Assembly: GCF_025567315.1 (NCBI RefSeq) | Contig: NZ_JAOQJE010000002.1 | Coordinates: forward strand, 62,001 to 126,000 | Source of the DNA: Agathobaculum ammoniilyticum | GTDB taxonomy: Bacteria > Bacillota > Clostridia > Oscillospirales > Butyricicoccaceae | Direction of reading: 5' to 3' | Length of the DNA stretch: 64,000 nucleotides | Shown: positions 52,004 to 60,895 of the stretch, piece by piece | Layout of the letters: the number at the start of each line of letters is the position of its first letter | Numbering within the stretch: the stretch's first letter is position 1 | Notes under the pieces: model-generated | What the model was told of the DNA's origin: nothing | The model's database searches: none | What the model saw: the letters and a program-made list of their open reading frames with translations, nothing else | Made by a program: the position numbers and the translations under genes

Positions 52004-53410
52004 TTACTGCTTGTTTTCTCGGGCCTGCTTGATCTTTTCGATCAGCTCGTCATACTGGGGCGCGTTGATGAAGTCGGTCACTGCGATGCAGTAGGCGTCC
52101 TTCTGCACGTCCTTGACACGGTCGAGCAGCAGCTCCTGAGTGACGACTACCTGACATTCGGTCGGCAGGTTTTCGATTGCGATATGGAATACCGTAACGT
52201 CGTCCAGGCCGGCGGCCTTGCACTTTTTCTGCAGCACGGTCGCGCCCATGGCGGAGGAACCGATGCCGGCGTCGCAGGCGTAGGCGATGCGGGTAACCTT
52301 GGAGAAGTCAAAGTCTTCGATGCTCTCGAATACGGAGGAAATGCGGCTCTTCTTGCCCTTCAGCTCGTTCATGGTCTGCGCCGCTTCCTTGAGCGAAGCG
52401 TCGTCGCCGCCGCCCGCGCGCTTAATCAGCGGGATGGACAGCACGAACGTAATTGCGCACGCCACCAGGATGCCCAGGCAGATCTTGAGCTGGTCGCCGG
52501 GCGAGGACATCAGCATGATGGAGATGATGCTGCCGGGGGAGGCAACGCCGACCAGGCCGACGTTCAATATGGTGAACATCAGGGTGCCGCACGCGCCGCC
52601 GACGATCAGCGGGAGGATGAGGATCGGGTTCATCAGCACGAACGGGAAGTATATCTCATGGATGCCGCCGAACAGGTGGATGATGGAAGCGCCCCACGCG
52701 GAGGACTTGGAAGAACCCTTGCCGAAGAACATGTAAGCGAGCAGCACGCCCAAGCCGGGGCCGGGGTTGGATTCGAGCAGGAACAGGACGGATTTGCCCA
52801 GGCTTTCCAGCTGCAGCGTACCCATCGGGGTCAGGATGCCCTGGCCGATGGCGTTGTTGAGGAAGAGCGGCTTGGCCGGCTCGATCAGGATTGCGGTCAG
52901 CGGCAGCAGATTGTTCTGCACCAGGAAATCCACGCCAGCGGCGAACACGCCGGTCAGGGAGGCGATCGCCGGCCCAAGCCATACGCATCCGATCACGGCG
53001 ATGATCGCGCCGATGATGCCGACCGAATAGTTGTTGACGATCAGCTCGAAGCCCATCGGGATCTTGCCGTCGATCAGCTTGTCAAACTGCTTGAGGATCC
53101 AGGCGGAAAGCGGGCCGAGGATCATTGCGCCGATGAACATGGTCACGCTGGAGCCGATGATGACGCCGATGGTGGCGACCGTGCCGATCACGCCGCCGCG
53201 GTAGTCATAGACCATCTTGCCGCCCGCAAATGCGATCAGGAGCGGGAGCAGGTAGTTGAGCATCGGGGTGATGAAGCTGCGGAGCATGTCGTTGTCGATG
53301 GCGATGCCGACTGCGGTCAGCAGGCCCCAGGCAATGAACGCGCCCAGATTCGGGATGACCATGCTGCTGAGCTTGCTACCAAATTTCTGCACCTTTACTC
53401 GTACTGACAT
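52004..53410 (-). CDS. PTS EIICB, mannitol type
   Basis: 468 residues. The EIIC membrane domain (1 to about 345) begins VQKFGSKLSSMVIPNLGAFI and contains the substrate motif GGIHEIYFPFVLMNP, both very like mannitol permease MtlA. The IIB domain has the phospho-Cys in YACDAGIGSSAMGA (near 388). No IIA fused, which is supplied by the separate gene. A hexitol or related polyol is expected, but the neighbours lack mannitol-1-phosphate dehydrogenase, so the exact substrate is open. Confidence 0.9.
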   Translation of the reverse strand: MSVRVKVQKFGSKLSSMVIPNLGAFIAWGLLTAVGIAIDNDMLRSFITPMLNYLLPLLIAFAGGKMVYDYRGGVIGTVATIGVIIGSSVTMFIGAMILGPLSAWILKQFDKLIDGKIPMGFELIVNNYSVGIIGAIIAVIGCVWLGPAIASLTGVFAAGVDFLVQNNLLPLTAILIEPAKPLFLNNAIGQGILTPMGTLQLESLGKSVLFLLESNPGPGLGVLLAYMFFGKGSSKSSAWGASIIHLFGGIHEIYFPFVLMNPILILPLIVGGACGTLMFTILNVGLVGVASPGSIISIMLMSSPGDQLKICLGILVACAITFVLSIPLIKRAGGGDDASLKEAAQTMNELKGKKSRISSVFESIEDFDFSKVTRIAYACDAGIGSSAMGATVLQKKCKAAGLDDVTVFHIAIENLPTECQVVVTQELLLDRVKDVQKDAYCIAVTDFINAPQYDELIEKIKQARENKQ

Positions 53411-53483
53411 TCTTTTGCCCTCCTTAAAATCCGTGAAATGAGTCTCTACCGTTTCTCTTTATGTGGAAAAGCGCGGGGAATGC

Positions 53484-54485
53484 TTACAGGGAAACCTCCT
53501 TGCCCTCCGCGATCGAGCGCTCGATCGCGTCGACCACGCGGAGCGTGTTGAGGGCGTCCTCCGGCGTGATGATGGACTTGGTGCCGCTCAGGATGTTGCC
53601 GATAAAGGCCATGATCTCCTCGGACAGGTCGCCAGACGGCGCGCCGTTGCAGTTGTACCAGTGGCGCGAATCCGGATACAGGACGCCGCTGCCGGTCACG
53701 AAGCGTACGCCGTTGTCGCACGCATCGACATAGGCCACGCCCTTGGTGCCGACCAGCTCGACCTTGTCGTCGATGATCGTGGGCGAATTCTCCGGCAGCA
53801 CCCAGCATGCCTCAAGGCACGCGACCGCGCCGTTTTCATAGGTGACGAGCGCGTAAATCACATCGTCCATGCCGTATTCCTTGAGCAGCACGCTGCGGGC
53901 CTTGGCGAACACCTTGACCGGCTTGCAGCCCATGAACCAGTTGACATAGTCGATGTCGTGGATCATGACGTGCATGGACAGGTCGGACGCGCCGATGTAG
54001 CGGCGGGGGCCGACGATCGGGCTGTTGCGGCGGCAGTACATATGGATGATGTCGCCCAGCTCGCCGGCGTCCAGGCGCTGCTTGATCATGTTGAAGCGCG
54101 GGTCAAAGCGGAGCAGGAAGCCCAGCGAGAACACCTTGTCGTAATCCTTGAGGATCTCGTACATTGCCTCCCCGTCGGCCAGCTCCTTGGCGAGCGGCTT
54201 TTCGAGCAGGATGTGCTTTTTGTTGGCGACCGCGATCTCGACCGCCTCGCGGTGCATGTTGTCGGGCAGGACGATCGAAACCGCGTCGATCTCCGGATTT
54301 TCGAGCAGGTCCTTATAGTTCTTATAAGTCTGACAGCCGTACTCCTTTTCCGCCTCCGCGCGGCGCTCGTCGTTAAATTCGCATACCGCGACGAGGTCTA
54401 CGCCGGGCAGCTTGTTATAAATGCCTGCATGGATCTGGCCCATCTGGCCGAAGCCAATGACGCCTACTTTGAGGTTCTTGTTCAT
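53484..54485 (-). CDS. Gfo/Idh/MocA-family NAD(P)-dependent oxidoreductase
   Basis: 333 residues. Rossmann motif VGVIGFGQMGQIHAG, EKPLAKELADGE with the family Lys, and the C-terminal alpha/beta domain (HDIDYVNWFMGCKPVKVFA). Such enzymes oxidise sugars, inositols or sugar phosphates. First gene of the operon, divergent from the RpiR regulator. Likely the dehydrogenase for the imported compound. Confidence 0.9.
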   Translation of the reverse strand: MNKNLKVGVIGFGQMGQIHAGIYNKLPGVDLVAVCEFNDERRAEAEKEYGCQTYKNYKDLLENPEIDAVSIVLPDNMHREAVEIAVANKKHILLEKPLAKELADGEAMYEILKDYDKVFSLGFLLRFDPRFNMIKQRLDAGELGDIIHMYCRRNSPIVGPRRYIGASDLSMHVMIHDIDYVNWFMGCKPVKVFAKARSVLLKEYGMDDVIYALVTYENGAVACLEACWVLPENSPTIIDDKVELVGTKGVAYVDACDNGVRFVTGSGVLYPDSRHWYNCNGAPSGDLSEEIMAFIGNILSGTKSIITPEDALNTLRVVDAIERSIAEGKEVSL

Positions 54486-54585
54486 GATGCATTCTCCTTT
54501 TCTATGTTGGACCTTTTTGTGGAAGGTTTGCCCACGGGTTGGGGGGACGGCGCCGCGTTTTTTTCGGCGTTTTTGCGTTTGCCTG

Positions 54586-54614
54586 TTGCAAAATCGCGAC
54601 GGTTATACTATGAT
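54586..54614 (+). promoter_or_regulatory. Promoter of the RpiR gene
   Basis: TTGCAA (54586-54591), 17 bases, TATGAT (54609-54614), in the intergenic region shared with the divergent operon. Confidence 0.6.
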
Positions 54615-54647
54615 TGTTAAAGAATAAACTATCTTCAGGAGGAAACC

Positions 54648-55457
54648 ATGGCTGATCTGAGTTTTCAAAACCGGCTGCAGTTTTTCGGCTTCCGGCTCAG
54701 CAAAAGTGAACAGAAGATCGCCGCCTATATCGTCGCCCATCCGGAGCAGGCAGCGTCGATCGCCAGCCAGGAGCTTGCGCAGGCCATCGGCACGTCCAAC
54801 TCCACGCTGACCCGCTTCTGCAAAAAGCTGGATTACCGGAATTATATCGAATTCCAGACCCTGCTGGCAGCCGAGGGGACGCCGGGCCAGACGCCCGACC
54901 AGACCATTCGCCGCATCGACCATTATTACGAGCGCACGCTGGACGCGGCCTGCGAGCTGGTGCAGCCCGAGGACTTGGACGCGTTTGTCGACCGAATTCA
55001 CCAGGCGGACAAAATCCTGATCTTCGGCCTGGGCAGCTCGGGCCTGACCGCGAGCGAGTTCAACATGCGGCTGGTGCAGATGGGCTTTACCTCAAGCGTG
55101 ATGACCGATACGTTCCTGATGCGCGTGCAGTCCAGCCTGTTCTCGCCGAAGGACCTGATTATCGCGGTGTCCAACTCCGGCGAAACGCCCGAGGTGGTCA
55201 GCGCGTGCCGGATCGCGAAATCGGCGGGCGTGCAGATATGCCTGCTTACGCAGAGTAGCCGCACCGAGCTGGCGAAGATGGCGGACGCCATCCTGCTGGC
55301 CGGGGACATCGGGCAGGTGGGGGACGAGAAGTTCATCAATTCCCAGATGCCCCTGGTGTTCCTGATCGATGCGATTACCTATCGGCTGCTGGAGGACCCG
55401 AAATGCAGGGAAAACCGCGACCGCGCGCTGTATACCCTGTTCCACCGGAATTTTTGA
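54648..55457 (+). CDS. RpiR/MurR-family transcription regulator
   Basis: 269 residues: N-terminal helix-turn-helix (LSKSEQKIAAYIVAHPEQAASIASQELAQAIGTSNSTLTRFCKKL, read in parts) and C-terminal SIS sugar-phosphate isomerase domain (ILIFGLGSSGLTASEF, AVSNSGETPEVV). Members sense sugar phosphates. It sits between the PTS operon and nanE and probably controls both. The ATG at 54648 follows AGGAGG. Confidence 0.93.
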   Translation: MADLSFQNRLQFFGFRLSKSEQKIAAYIVAHPEQAASIASQELAQAIGTSNSTLTRFCKKLDYRNYIEFQTLLAAEGTPGQTPDQTIRRIDHYYERTLDAACELVQPEDLDAFVDRIHQADKILIFGLGSSGLTASEFNMRLVQMGFTSSVMTDTFLMRVQSSLFSPKDLIIAVSNSGETPEVVSACRIAKSAGVQICLLTQSSRTELAKMADAILLAGDIGQVGDEKFINSQMPLVFLIDAITYRLLEDPKCRENRDRALYTLFHRNF

Positions 55458-55462
55458 ATCGG

Positions 55463-55488
55463 AAGAGCGCTCCGGCGCTCTTTTTTTG
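55463..55488. terminator. Terminator between the RpiR gene and nanE
   Basis: AGAGCGC, loop TCCG, GCGCTCT then TTTTTT. Convergent genes. Confidence 0.85.
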
Positions 55489-55496
55489 CGCCCGCT

Positions 55497-56180
55497 TTAC
55501 GTTGCGTAAATCGCGTCGGTAAAAGCTTTGGTGATCAGCTGGGGACGGGTAATCGCGCCGCCGGTGACAACCGCGTGCGCGCCCAGTTCGATGCAGCGGC
55601 GCGCCTTGGCCGGGGTATCGACGTGGCCCTCCGCGATGACCGGAATATGTACCGCGGCGAGAATGGCCTTGAGGCGGGAGAAATCGTCGTCCGCGATATT
55701 GTGTCCCGCGGACTGGGCGGTATAGCCCATGAGCGTGGTGGAAACGCAGTCAAAGCCGAGCCGCTCCGCGCGGACCGCCTCCTCCAGCGTGGCGATATCC
55801 GCCATCAGCAGCTTGCCGGGCGCGGCGGCGCGGGCCTTTTGGAAAAAGTCCCCGAGCGTCTCGTCTTGATAGCGGGGGCGGTCGGTTGCGTCAAACGCGA
55901 TCATGGCGCAGCCCGTTCCGGCCAGCTCTTCTATTTCGCGGAGCGTGGGGGTGATATAGATGGGGGAACCCTCGTAGTCCCGCTTGACGATGCCGATGAT
56001 CGGCAGGTCGGTGTTTTGGGCGATTTCGTTGATATCAGCCGCGGTGTTGGCGCGGATGCCTACGGCGCCGCCCTCGGCCGCTGCGCGTGCCATGCGCCCC
56101 ATGATGAACGAGGAGTGCAGGGGTTCGTTTTCCAGCGCCTGACAGGATACGATCAACCCGCCTTTGACCTGATCGAGCAT
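55497..56180 (-). CDS. nanE: N-acetylmannosamine-6-phosphate 2-epimerase family (NanE)
   Basis: 227-residue TIM barrel. Motifs GGLIVSCQALENEPLHS, GAVGIRANTAADINEI, IGIVKRDYEGSPIYITPTL with the catalytic Lys, CAMIAFDATDRPR, and MADIATLEEAV. NanE converts ManNAc-6-P to GlcNAc-6-P. No sialic acid lyase or nagA/nagB is seen in the window, so its task within this cluster is uncertain. Confidence 0.9.
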   Translation of the reverse strand: MLDQVKGGLIVSCQALENEPLHSSFIMGRMARAAAEGGAVGIRANTAADINEIAQNTDLPIIGIVKRDYEGSPIYITPTLREIEELAGTGCAMIAFDATDRPRYQDETLGDFFQKARAAAPGKLLMADIATLEEAVRAERLGFDCVSTTLMGYTAQSAGHNIADDDFSRLKAILAAVHIPVIAEGHVDTPAKARRCIELGAHAVVTGGAITRPQLITKAFTDAIYAT

Positions 56181-56215
56181 ACTGTCATCCTCCTATCGGT
56201 ATTGTTTTCATTTTT

Positions 56216-56244
56216 ATTATACAAAGTGAAAATATTTTCGTCAA
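56216..56244 (-). promoter_or_regulatory. nanE promoter with palindromic operator
   Basis: On the minus strand TTGACG (56239-56244), 17 bases, TATAAT (56216-56221). The spacer contains the perfect 12-bp palindrome GAAAATATTTTC (56228-56239). An A/T-rich dyad of this kind between the boxes is typical for a repressor, and the adjacent RpiR protein is the obvious candidate. Confidence 0.8.
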
Positions 56245-56416
56245 GACGATGGAATAATTTGGATGGACAAATTTCAAAGGAATTTTTGAGCAGTTTGACC
56301 ATATGTTCGTCTGTTTGAATAGGAAAGCAATAGTTAAATTGACATATATGGAAAAAGCGTGACAAAAAGGCGTATTCCGGCCGCGCCTGCCGCAAAATTA
56401 CCGTCTCTATAGGAAA

Positions 56417-56449
56417 GTCCGTTTTAACGGACAAGCAATCCGCTATACT
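56417..56449 (+). promoter_or_regulatory. Inverted repeat and TATACT before the small membrane ORF
   Basis: GTCCGTT-TT-AACGGAC (56417-56432), 7-bp arms, lies 11 bases before TATACT (56444-56449). Possible operator. The rest of 56245-56416 is A/T-rich without a recognised gene. Confidence 0.4.
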
Positions 56450-56481
56450 GAAGCCATCAAAAGGAAGCGGAGGAATACCGG

Positions 56482-56703
56482 ATGAAAAAAAGACTGGGCA
56501 GTGCCCTGCAGGCAGCGGGGGGCGCGATCTTATTTCTGGCGGCGGGGGCGTCGGACACGGGCGCGGTTTCGGCCGGCGGGCTGGCCTTTTCTATCTTATG
56601 CGCCGCGCTTCTGTTTTTCACAGGCCGCGCGCTGCGCCGCCGGAAAAAGCCTGCATCCTGCCGCCGCATGGGGCGGGCGCTGCCTGCCGCCGCGGGACGG
56701 TAA
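56482..56703 (+). CDS. Small hydrophobic protein, unknown
   Basis: 73 residues with a good GGAGG. Two short hydrophobic stretches (ALQAAGGAILFLAAG and GGLAFSILCAALLFFTGRAL), then a very basic Arg-rich tail. It is followed directly by a perfect terminator, which supports it being expressed. No family recognised. Confidence 0.55.
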   Translation: MKKRLGSALQAAGGAILFLAAGASDTGAVSAGGLAFSILCAALLFFTGRALRRRKKPASCRRMGRALPAAAGR

Positions 56704-56715
56704 GGGGGACGGCAA

Positions 56716-56752
56716 GGGGCGCCGAAAGCATGTGCTTTCGGCGCCCCTGTGT
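56716..56752. terminator. Terminator between the small ORF and the PBP gene
   Basis: GGGGCGCCGAAAGCA / TGCTTTCGGCGCCCC, perfect 15-bp arms with a 2-base loop. Confidence 0.88.
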
Positions 56753-56787
56753 TTTTTCCTATCCGTATGTCCGTCCGCTGCGGAGAG

Positions 56788-58161
56788 TTAATAGCCCTTT
56801 TCGACCGCTGCGGTCAACACTCTGGAGGCCACCGTACCCGCGACCGACGAGCCGCCGCCGCCGTTTTCCACCAGCACGATGAACGCGTAAGGGGTCGCCT
56901 CGTCGCGCAGGAAGCCGGTGAACCAGGCGTTTGGGGTCTTGCCCCCGCCGACCTCGGCCGTGCCGGACTTGGCGCAGATGTCCATGCCCGGGAAGCGGTC
57001 CTGTCCATAGGTTTCGATCACGTTGTTGTGCATCATATCCGCGATGGTATCCGCAGTGTCCGCGTCGATCAGCTTATCCGACTTATGGGCGAAGTAAAGA
57101 CCGGTCGGCAAACCGTAGTCCGTGGTGGTTTTTTCGATCAGGCGCGGCAGGGCGGCCTTGCCGCCGTTGGCGATTGCGCCCATATACAGCATCATATTGA
57201 TCGGACACATGGTATCCTCGCCCTGGCCGACACCCGCCCAGGCGAGCTGGTTGTCGTTTCCGTCAAAGTTGAAGCGGCCCTCCGAGGTGCGGATGCCGTC
57301 CACCCGTATGGCGGTGGTCAGGCCGGCCGCGTCCGTATATTTCTGCATGGTATTCCCACCCAGTTCGACCGCGAGCTGGCCGAACACGCCGTTGCAGGAG
57401 TTCGCCAGCGCATCCTCAATGTCCATCTGCCCATGCGCATACGGGCAGGTGACCGTATCGCCCCCGATTTCGACCGAACCGGTGCAGTTCCAAGTGCGGG
57501 AAAACAGGTCGGGCAGGTTCTCGACCGCCGCGTTGAGTGTGACCACCTTGAAGATCGAGCCGGGGATGGAGTTCGCGGACAGCAGGCGGTTGACGTACAC
57601 ACCCTCCCACGAGGGGTCGTCCGGATCGATGGCCGGCGGGTCGGCGGGGTCGAACGACGGCGTGGATACCATGCACAGGATCTCGCCCGTCTTATAGTTG
57701 TACACGCCCACCGTGCCGTTCATGCCGCCGAGCGCCTGATAAGCGATATTGTTAAGATAGGCGTCGATCGTCAGGTACAGGTTGTTGCCCGTGCCGAGCG
57801 GAGAATACACGCCGGTCAGCAGGTTATAGCCGGAAAGCTTGTCCGCGAACGCGGTCAGCGCACCCGCGCCGATGTTGCCGGCCGGATCACCGACCGCGTG
57901 CAGGGTGGCGCGGCGCACGGCGCTGTCCGGATAATAGGTGCGGTTTCCGTTTTCATCCAGCGAGGAAAGCACGTCGCCGTCCCGATCGAGGATGGTGCCG
58001 CCCTTGAGCTGGCCGGAATTGCTGTACAGGTGGCGGTTATAGGGATAGGAGGCCCAGTCGCCGCCATCCACCACGAAACGGAAGCAGAACAGCAGCAGCC
58101 CGACGCCCAGCAGAGCCGCGAGGATCAGGCAGAACACGCCGCGTTTTTCGATTTTCCGCAC
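56788..58161 (-). CDS. Penicillin-binding protein 2-type transpeptidase
   Basis: 457 residues. One N-terminal membrane helix (about 8-29), pedestal region, then the transpeptidase domain with SxxK = SIFK (PGSIFKVV), SxN = SCN (LANSCNGVF) and KSG (CAKSGTAEVGG). Short for a class B PBP and of the PbpA/SpoVD-like kind that pairs with SEDS proteins. GTG start at 58161, directly after the stop of the FtsW-like gene, so they are translated together. Confidence 0.92.
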   Translation of the reverse strand: MRKIEKRGVFCLILAALLGVGLLLFCFRFVVDGGDWASYPYNRHLYSNSGQLKGGTILDRDGDVLSSLDENGNRTYYPDSAVRRATLHAVGDPAGNIGAGALTAFADKLSGYNLLTGVYSPLGTGNNLYLTIDAYLNNIAYQALGGMNGTVGVYNYKTGEILCMVSTPSFDPADPPAIDPDDPSWEGVYVNRLLSANSIPGSIFKVVTLNAAVENLPDLFSRTWNCTGSVEIGGDTVTCPYAHGQMDIEDALANSCNGVFGQLAVELGGNTMQKYTDAAGLTTAIRVDGIRTSEGRFNFDGNDNQLAWAGVGQGEDTMCPINMMLYMGAIANGGKAALPRLIEKTTTDYGLPTGLYFAHKSDKLIDADTADTIADMMHNNVIETYGQDRFPGMDICAKSGTAEVGGGKTPNAWFTGFLRDEATPYAFIVLVENGGGGSSVAGTVASRVLTAAVEKGY

Positions 58162-59913
58162 TCAATCCACCTCCCCGCGCAGCTCGCGCCGGCTGGGCAG
58201 CCGAACCGCGAACGAAGCGTTTTGGCGCGTGTCCGTGGCCTTCAAAAAGGCGAGCATGCCCCACGCGGACAGCATGGACGAGCCGCCGTTCGAGACAAAC
58301 GGCAGGGTCACGCCCGTGAACGGCAGGATATCCACCGCGCCGAATACGTTCAGGCAGGTCTGGAACACGAGCAGGCTGGTCGCGGCGCAGGCCGCGATTG
58401 TGTAAAAGCTCGACCGTCCCGCGCGGCAGGCACGCACCGCAAACACAGCCAGCGTGATGATGCACAGCACGGTCAGCACAGCGATTACCAGCCCCCACTC
58501 CTCGCACAGCATGCCGAACACAATATCCGTGTCCGCCGCGGCCAGACCGGAGAGCCAGCCCTTGCCCGCGCCCACGCCGATCATGCCGCCCGAAGCAGCG
58601 GCGGTCAGCGTGTGGGTCTGCTGGAAGCCCGCGCCGTACACATCCTCCCAGATATGGCCCCAGGAGGCAAAGCGCGCCGCAACATGCCCCTTGACGGTCA
58701 GCAGCACCATGCCGCCGGCGAAGCAGCCCGCGCAGATCAGGCCGAGCGTCGCGAAGTCGCCCGAGCGCAGGTAGGCGATGACCAGGAAGGTGACGAAAAA
58801 CACCAGCGCGGTGCCGAAGTCGTTCTGCAGCGCCAGACACGCGCCGCAGATGCCGGTCAGGCCGATGAACAGCCACAGGTTGCGCTTGTTGAACAGGCGG
58901 TCGAGTGTGGCCGCGCCCGCGAAGATATAGCAGATTTTGGCCAGCTCGGAGGGCTGGAGCGACAGGCCGCCCAGCCGGATCCATGCCTTGGCGCCGCCCT
59001 CGCTTGACCCGATCAGCAGCGTGATCACCAGCATGCCGACCGCCGCCGCGCCCATGATCCAGCGCACCCTCTGCGCACGGGTCAGGTCGCGCAGGAAAAA
59101 GCCGAGGACCAGGAAGATCGCCAGCCCCATCAGGATGGCGACGAGCTGCTTGGGGCATTCGTCCGGCACGGTCGAGCCGGTCACGGCCAGCGACAGCGTA
59201 CACAGGAAAAAGGCGATGGTTTCCATCTCAAAGCCGATGCGTCGGAACGAGCGCAGCACGATAAAATAGCCCCAGCACACGGCCGTGAATGTGAGGAACG
59301 TGAGCGGGACGGTAACGGAGGCGTTCTCGCCCGCGGCAACGATGAGCTGCAGCGCGGTCAGCACCTGGAACAGCGTCAGCAGCACAAGCGAGCCCCACAT
59401 GCCGGCCGGCCGGCCCTCCACGCGGCGCTCGGCCATTTGCTCGCGCTTTTCCTCGGCCGAGATCGGCACCAGCATGGTCGGGATGCCGCCGAACGAGAGC
59501 GTGTCCCCATCCTCGACGACCGCGTATTCGTCCACCGGCAGGTCGTTTACCTTGACGCCGCCCTTGGAGCCGAGGTCGTATACCGTCCACGAGCCGTCGT
59601 CCTCGCGGATGAGCGCGGCGTGCTGGCGGGACACCGAGGGGTATTCGAGCTGCACGTCGCACGCGGGCGCGCGGCCGATGATGTTTTCCCAGTGGGTGAT
59701 GGGCAGGCGCACGCCGTTGGCCATGCCGAGATAGCCCCAGACCTCGTCCGGATGCTTGACTTTCCACAGCGAGCGGATCGCGCCGACCAGGATCATCAGC
59801 GCCAGCAGCGGGAACACAAAACGGACGACCGTTGTGTACCACGCGCCGACGAGCGGGTTTTCCGCCAGAAAGACGGTCAGCGTATCCAGAAGGCGCTGTA
59901 AAGCGTCGGTCAT
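58162..59913 (-). CDS. FHA domain fused to FtsW/RodA-type SEDS glycosyltransferase
   Basis: 583 residues. An N-terminal membrane helix (about 24-46) precedes an FHA domain (about 70-150; IGRAPACDVQLEYPSVSRQH, YDLGSKGGVKVND). After a linker follow about ten helices of the SEDS family with GGAKAWIRLGGLSLQPSELAK, QNDFGTALVF, and VLPFTGV-like DILPFTGVTLPFVSNGGSSM. SEDS proteins polymerise peptidoglycan together with a PBP, here the next gene. The FHA part binds phosphothreonine in other proteins, hinting at Ser/Thr-kinase control. Confidence 0.93.
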   Translation of the reverse strand: MTDALQRLLDTLTVFLAENPLVGAWYTTVVRFVFPLLALMILVGAIRSLWKVKHPDEVWGYLGMANGVRLPITHWENIIGRAPACDVQLEYPSVSRQHAALIREDDGSWTVYDLGSKGGVKVNDLPVDEYAVVEDGDTLSFGGIPTMLVPISAEEKREQMAERRVEGRPAGMWGSLVLLTLFQVLTALQLIVAAGENASVTVPLTFLTFTAVCWGYFIVLRSFRRIGFEMETIAFFLCTLSLAVTGSTVPDECPKQLVAILMGLAIFLVLGFFLRDLTRAQRVRWIMGAAAVGMLVITLLIGSSEGGAKAWIRLGGLSLQPSELAKICYIFAGAATLDRLFNKRNLWLFIGLTGICGACLALQNDFGTALVFFVTFLVIAYLRSGDFATLGLICAGCFAGGMVLLTVKGHVAARFASWGHIWEDVYGAGFQQTHTLTAAASGGMIGVGAGKGWLSGLAAADTDIVFGMLCEEWGLVIAVLTVLCIITLAVFAVRACRAGRSSFYTIAACAATSLLVFQTCLNVFGAVDILPFTGVTLPFVSNGGSSMLSAWGMLAFLKATDTRQNASFAVRLPSRRELRGEVD

Positions 59914-60300
59914 GTTTGGTTTCCTCCCTTCAGGGAACTTGGGTTGATAACCTATATATTATAGCACGGCTTGTCAAGCGAAGCGTGAACGGACGGTAAA
60001 AAACGGGGCTTTCAGCCGTTTTCCGCTCCTTCCCGCCGGAAAAATGCCGTGCGGCCGCGGGCTTCGTTTCGGAGGCTGCTGAATATTTTTCCTTTCGACT
60101 GTTTTTTTCCCAATTGGAGGGATTCCAGCTTACCTGATAATGCACTCGTTAAATGGATGGAGCTGAAATTCATAAAGCTAAATGAAAGAACGGAGGGCAG
60201 AGGCTCCCTTTTACCCTTTGGACTGATCTAGGCTTACCGAATAATTTCTTCGTCGAAATGCGCAGAAAAAGCTCCACCCTTTGAATAGGCGGAGCTTTTA
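59914..60300. other. Gene-poor border region with change of base composition
   Basis: Near 59955-59975 on the minus strand TATAAT and TTGACA elements occur, but with poor mutual spacing, and should include the promoter of the SEDS-PBP operon. 60000-60240 holds only short unconvincing open frames. From here rightward the sequence becomes A/T-rich, marking acquired DNA. Confidence 0.5.
60266..60300 (-). terminator. Terminator of the small low-GC membrane gene
   Basis: AAAAGCTCCACC / GGCGGAGCTTTT imperfect stem with 9-base loop. On the minus strand it ends in TTTTTC, just past the stop of the 60316 gene. Confidence 0.8.
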
Positions 60301-60315
60301 TGATATAATTATGTT

Positions 60316-60675
60316 TTATTTAACAGGTCGGGACTTAACTTTTTCTTTATTCGCAAATGCACTAACCAACATTGCAATAATGCTAATTAAGAGATAACAT
60401 CCGCCATACAATAAAAACGCCGGCTCACCCATTTCAAAGAATGTCCATGTACCTGCTAAGAAAATGATAATTGTAACAATTGGCAGCCACCATAAAGTTT
60501 TAACATTCTTGCCTGCAAATACGCCAACGATTATAGAATAAATAGGATTAACAGTAAAAAGCAAAAAAACAGTGGTAATCATTCCAGCGTCATTTGGTAC
60601 TAATGTAACAGCAAGCCACGGTAAAATAAACATGAGGAAAACCGATGCTATTAGATAATAAATAATCTTCTTCAT
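60316..60675 (-). CDS. Small four-helix membrane protein, unknown
   Basis: 119 residues with four hydrophobic segments (KIIYYLIASVFLMFILPWLAV, MITTVFLLFTVNPIYSIIVGVFAG, LWWLPIVTIIIFLAGTWTF, FLLYGGCYLLISIIAMLVSA, each read in part). It has a clear AAGGAGG ribosome site. Low GC, unlike the genes to the left, so it may belong to the mobile element or its insertion site. Function unknown. Confidence 0.75.
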   Translation of the reverse strand: MKKIIYYLIASVFLMFILPWLAVTLVPNDAGMITTVFLLFTVNPIYSIIVGVFAGKNVKTLWWLPIVTIIIFLAGTWTFFEMGEPAFLLYGGCYLLISIIAMLVSAFANKEKVKSRPVK

Positions 60676-60774
60676 ATAGACCTCCTTAACTTGAACTGTC
60701 GTTCTGTATCTTTTGTATCATTCGATATAAATTATATATGTCTTTTTGACTATCTTTTTATATCTTCTCAAATG

Positions 60775-60806
60775 TCCGTAAAGCCTTATTTTATAGGCTC
60801 TACGGG
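60775..60806. terminator. Hairpin downstream of int
   Basis: CCGTAaAGCCTtA / TAGGCTcTACGG imperfect stem with T-rich flank. It lies between int and the element end. Confidence 0.55.
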
Positions 60807-60895
60807 CATTTTGCTTTTGTGGTAAACCTCGCATATCTAGGTCTATCTTCTTATATTTTCCCTGTCAATCGTGGTTAAAATCGTGGTAAATACTT

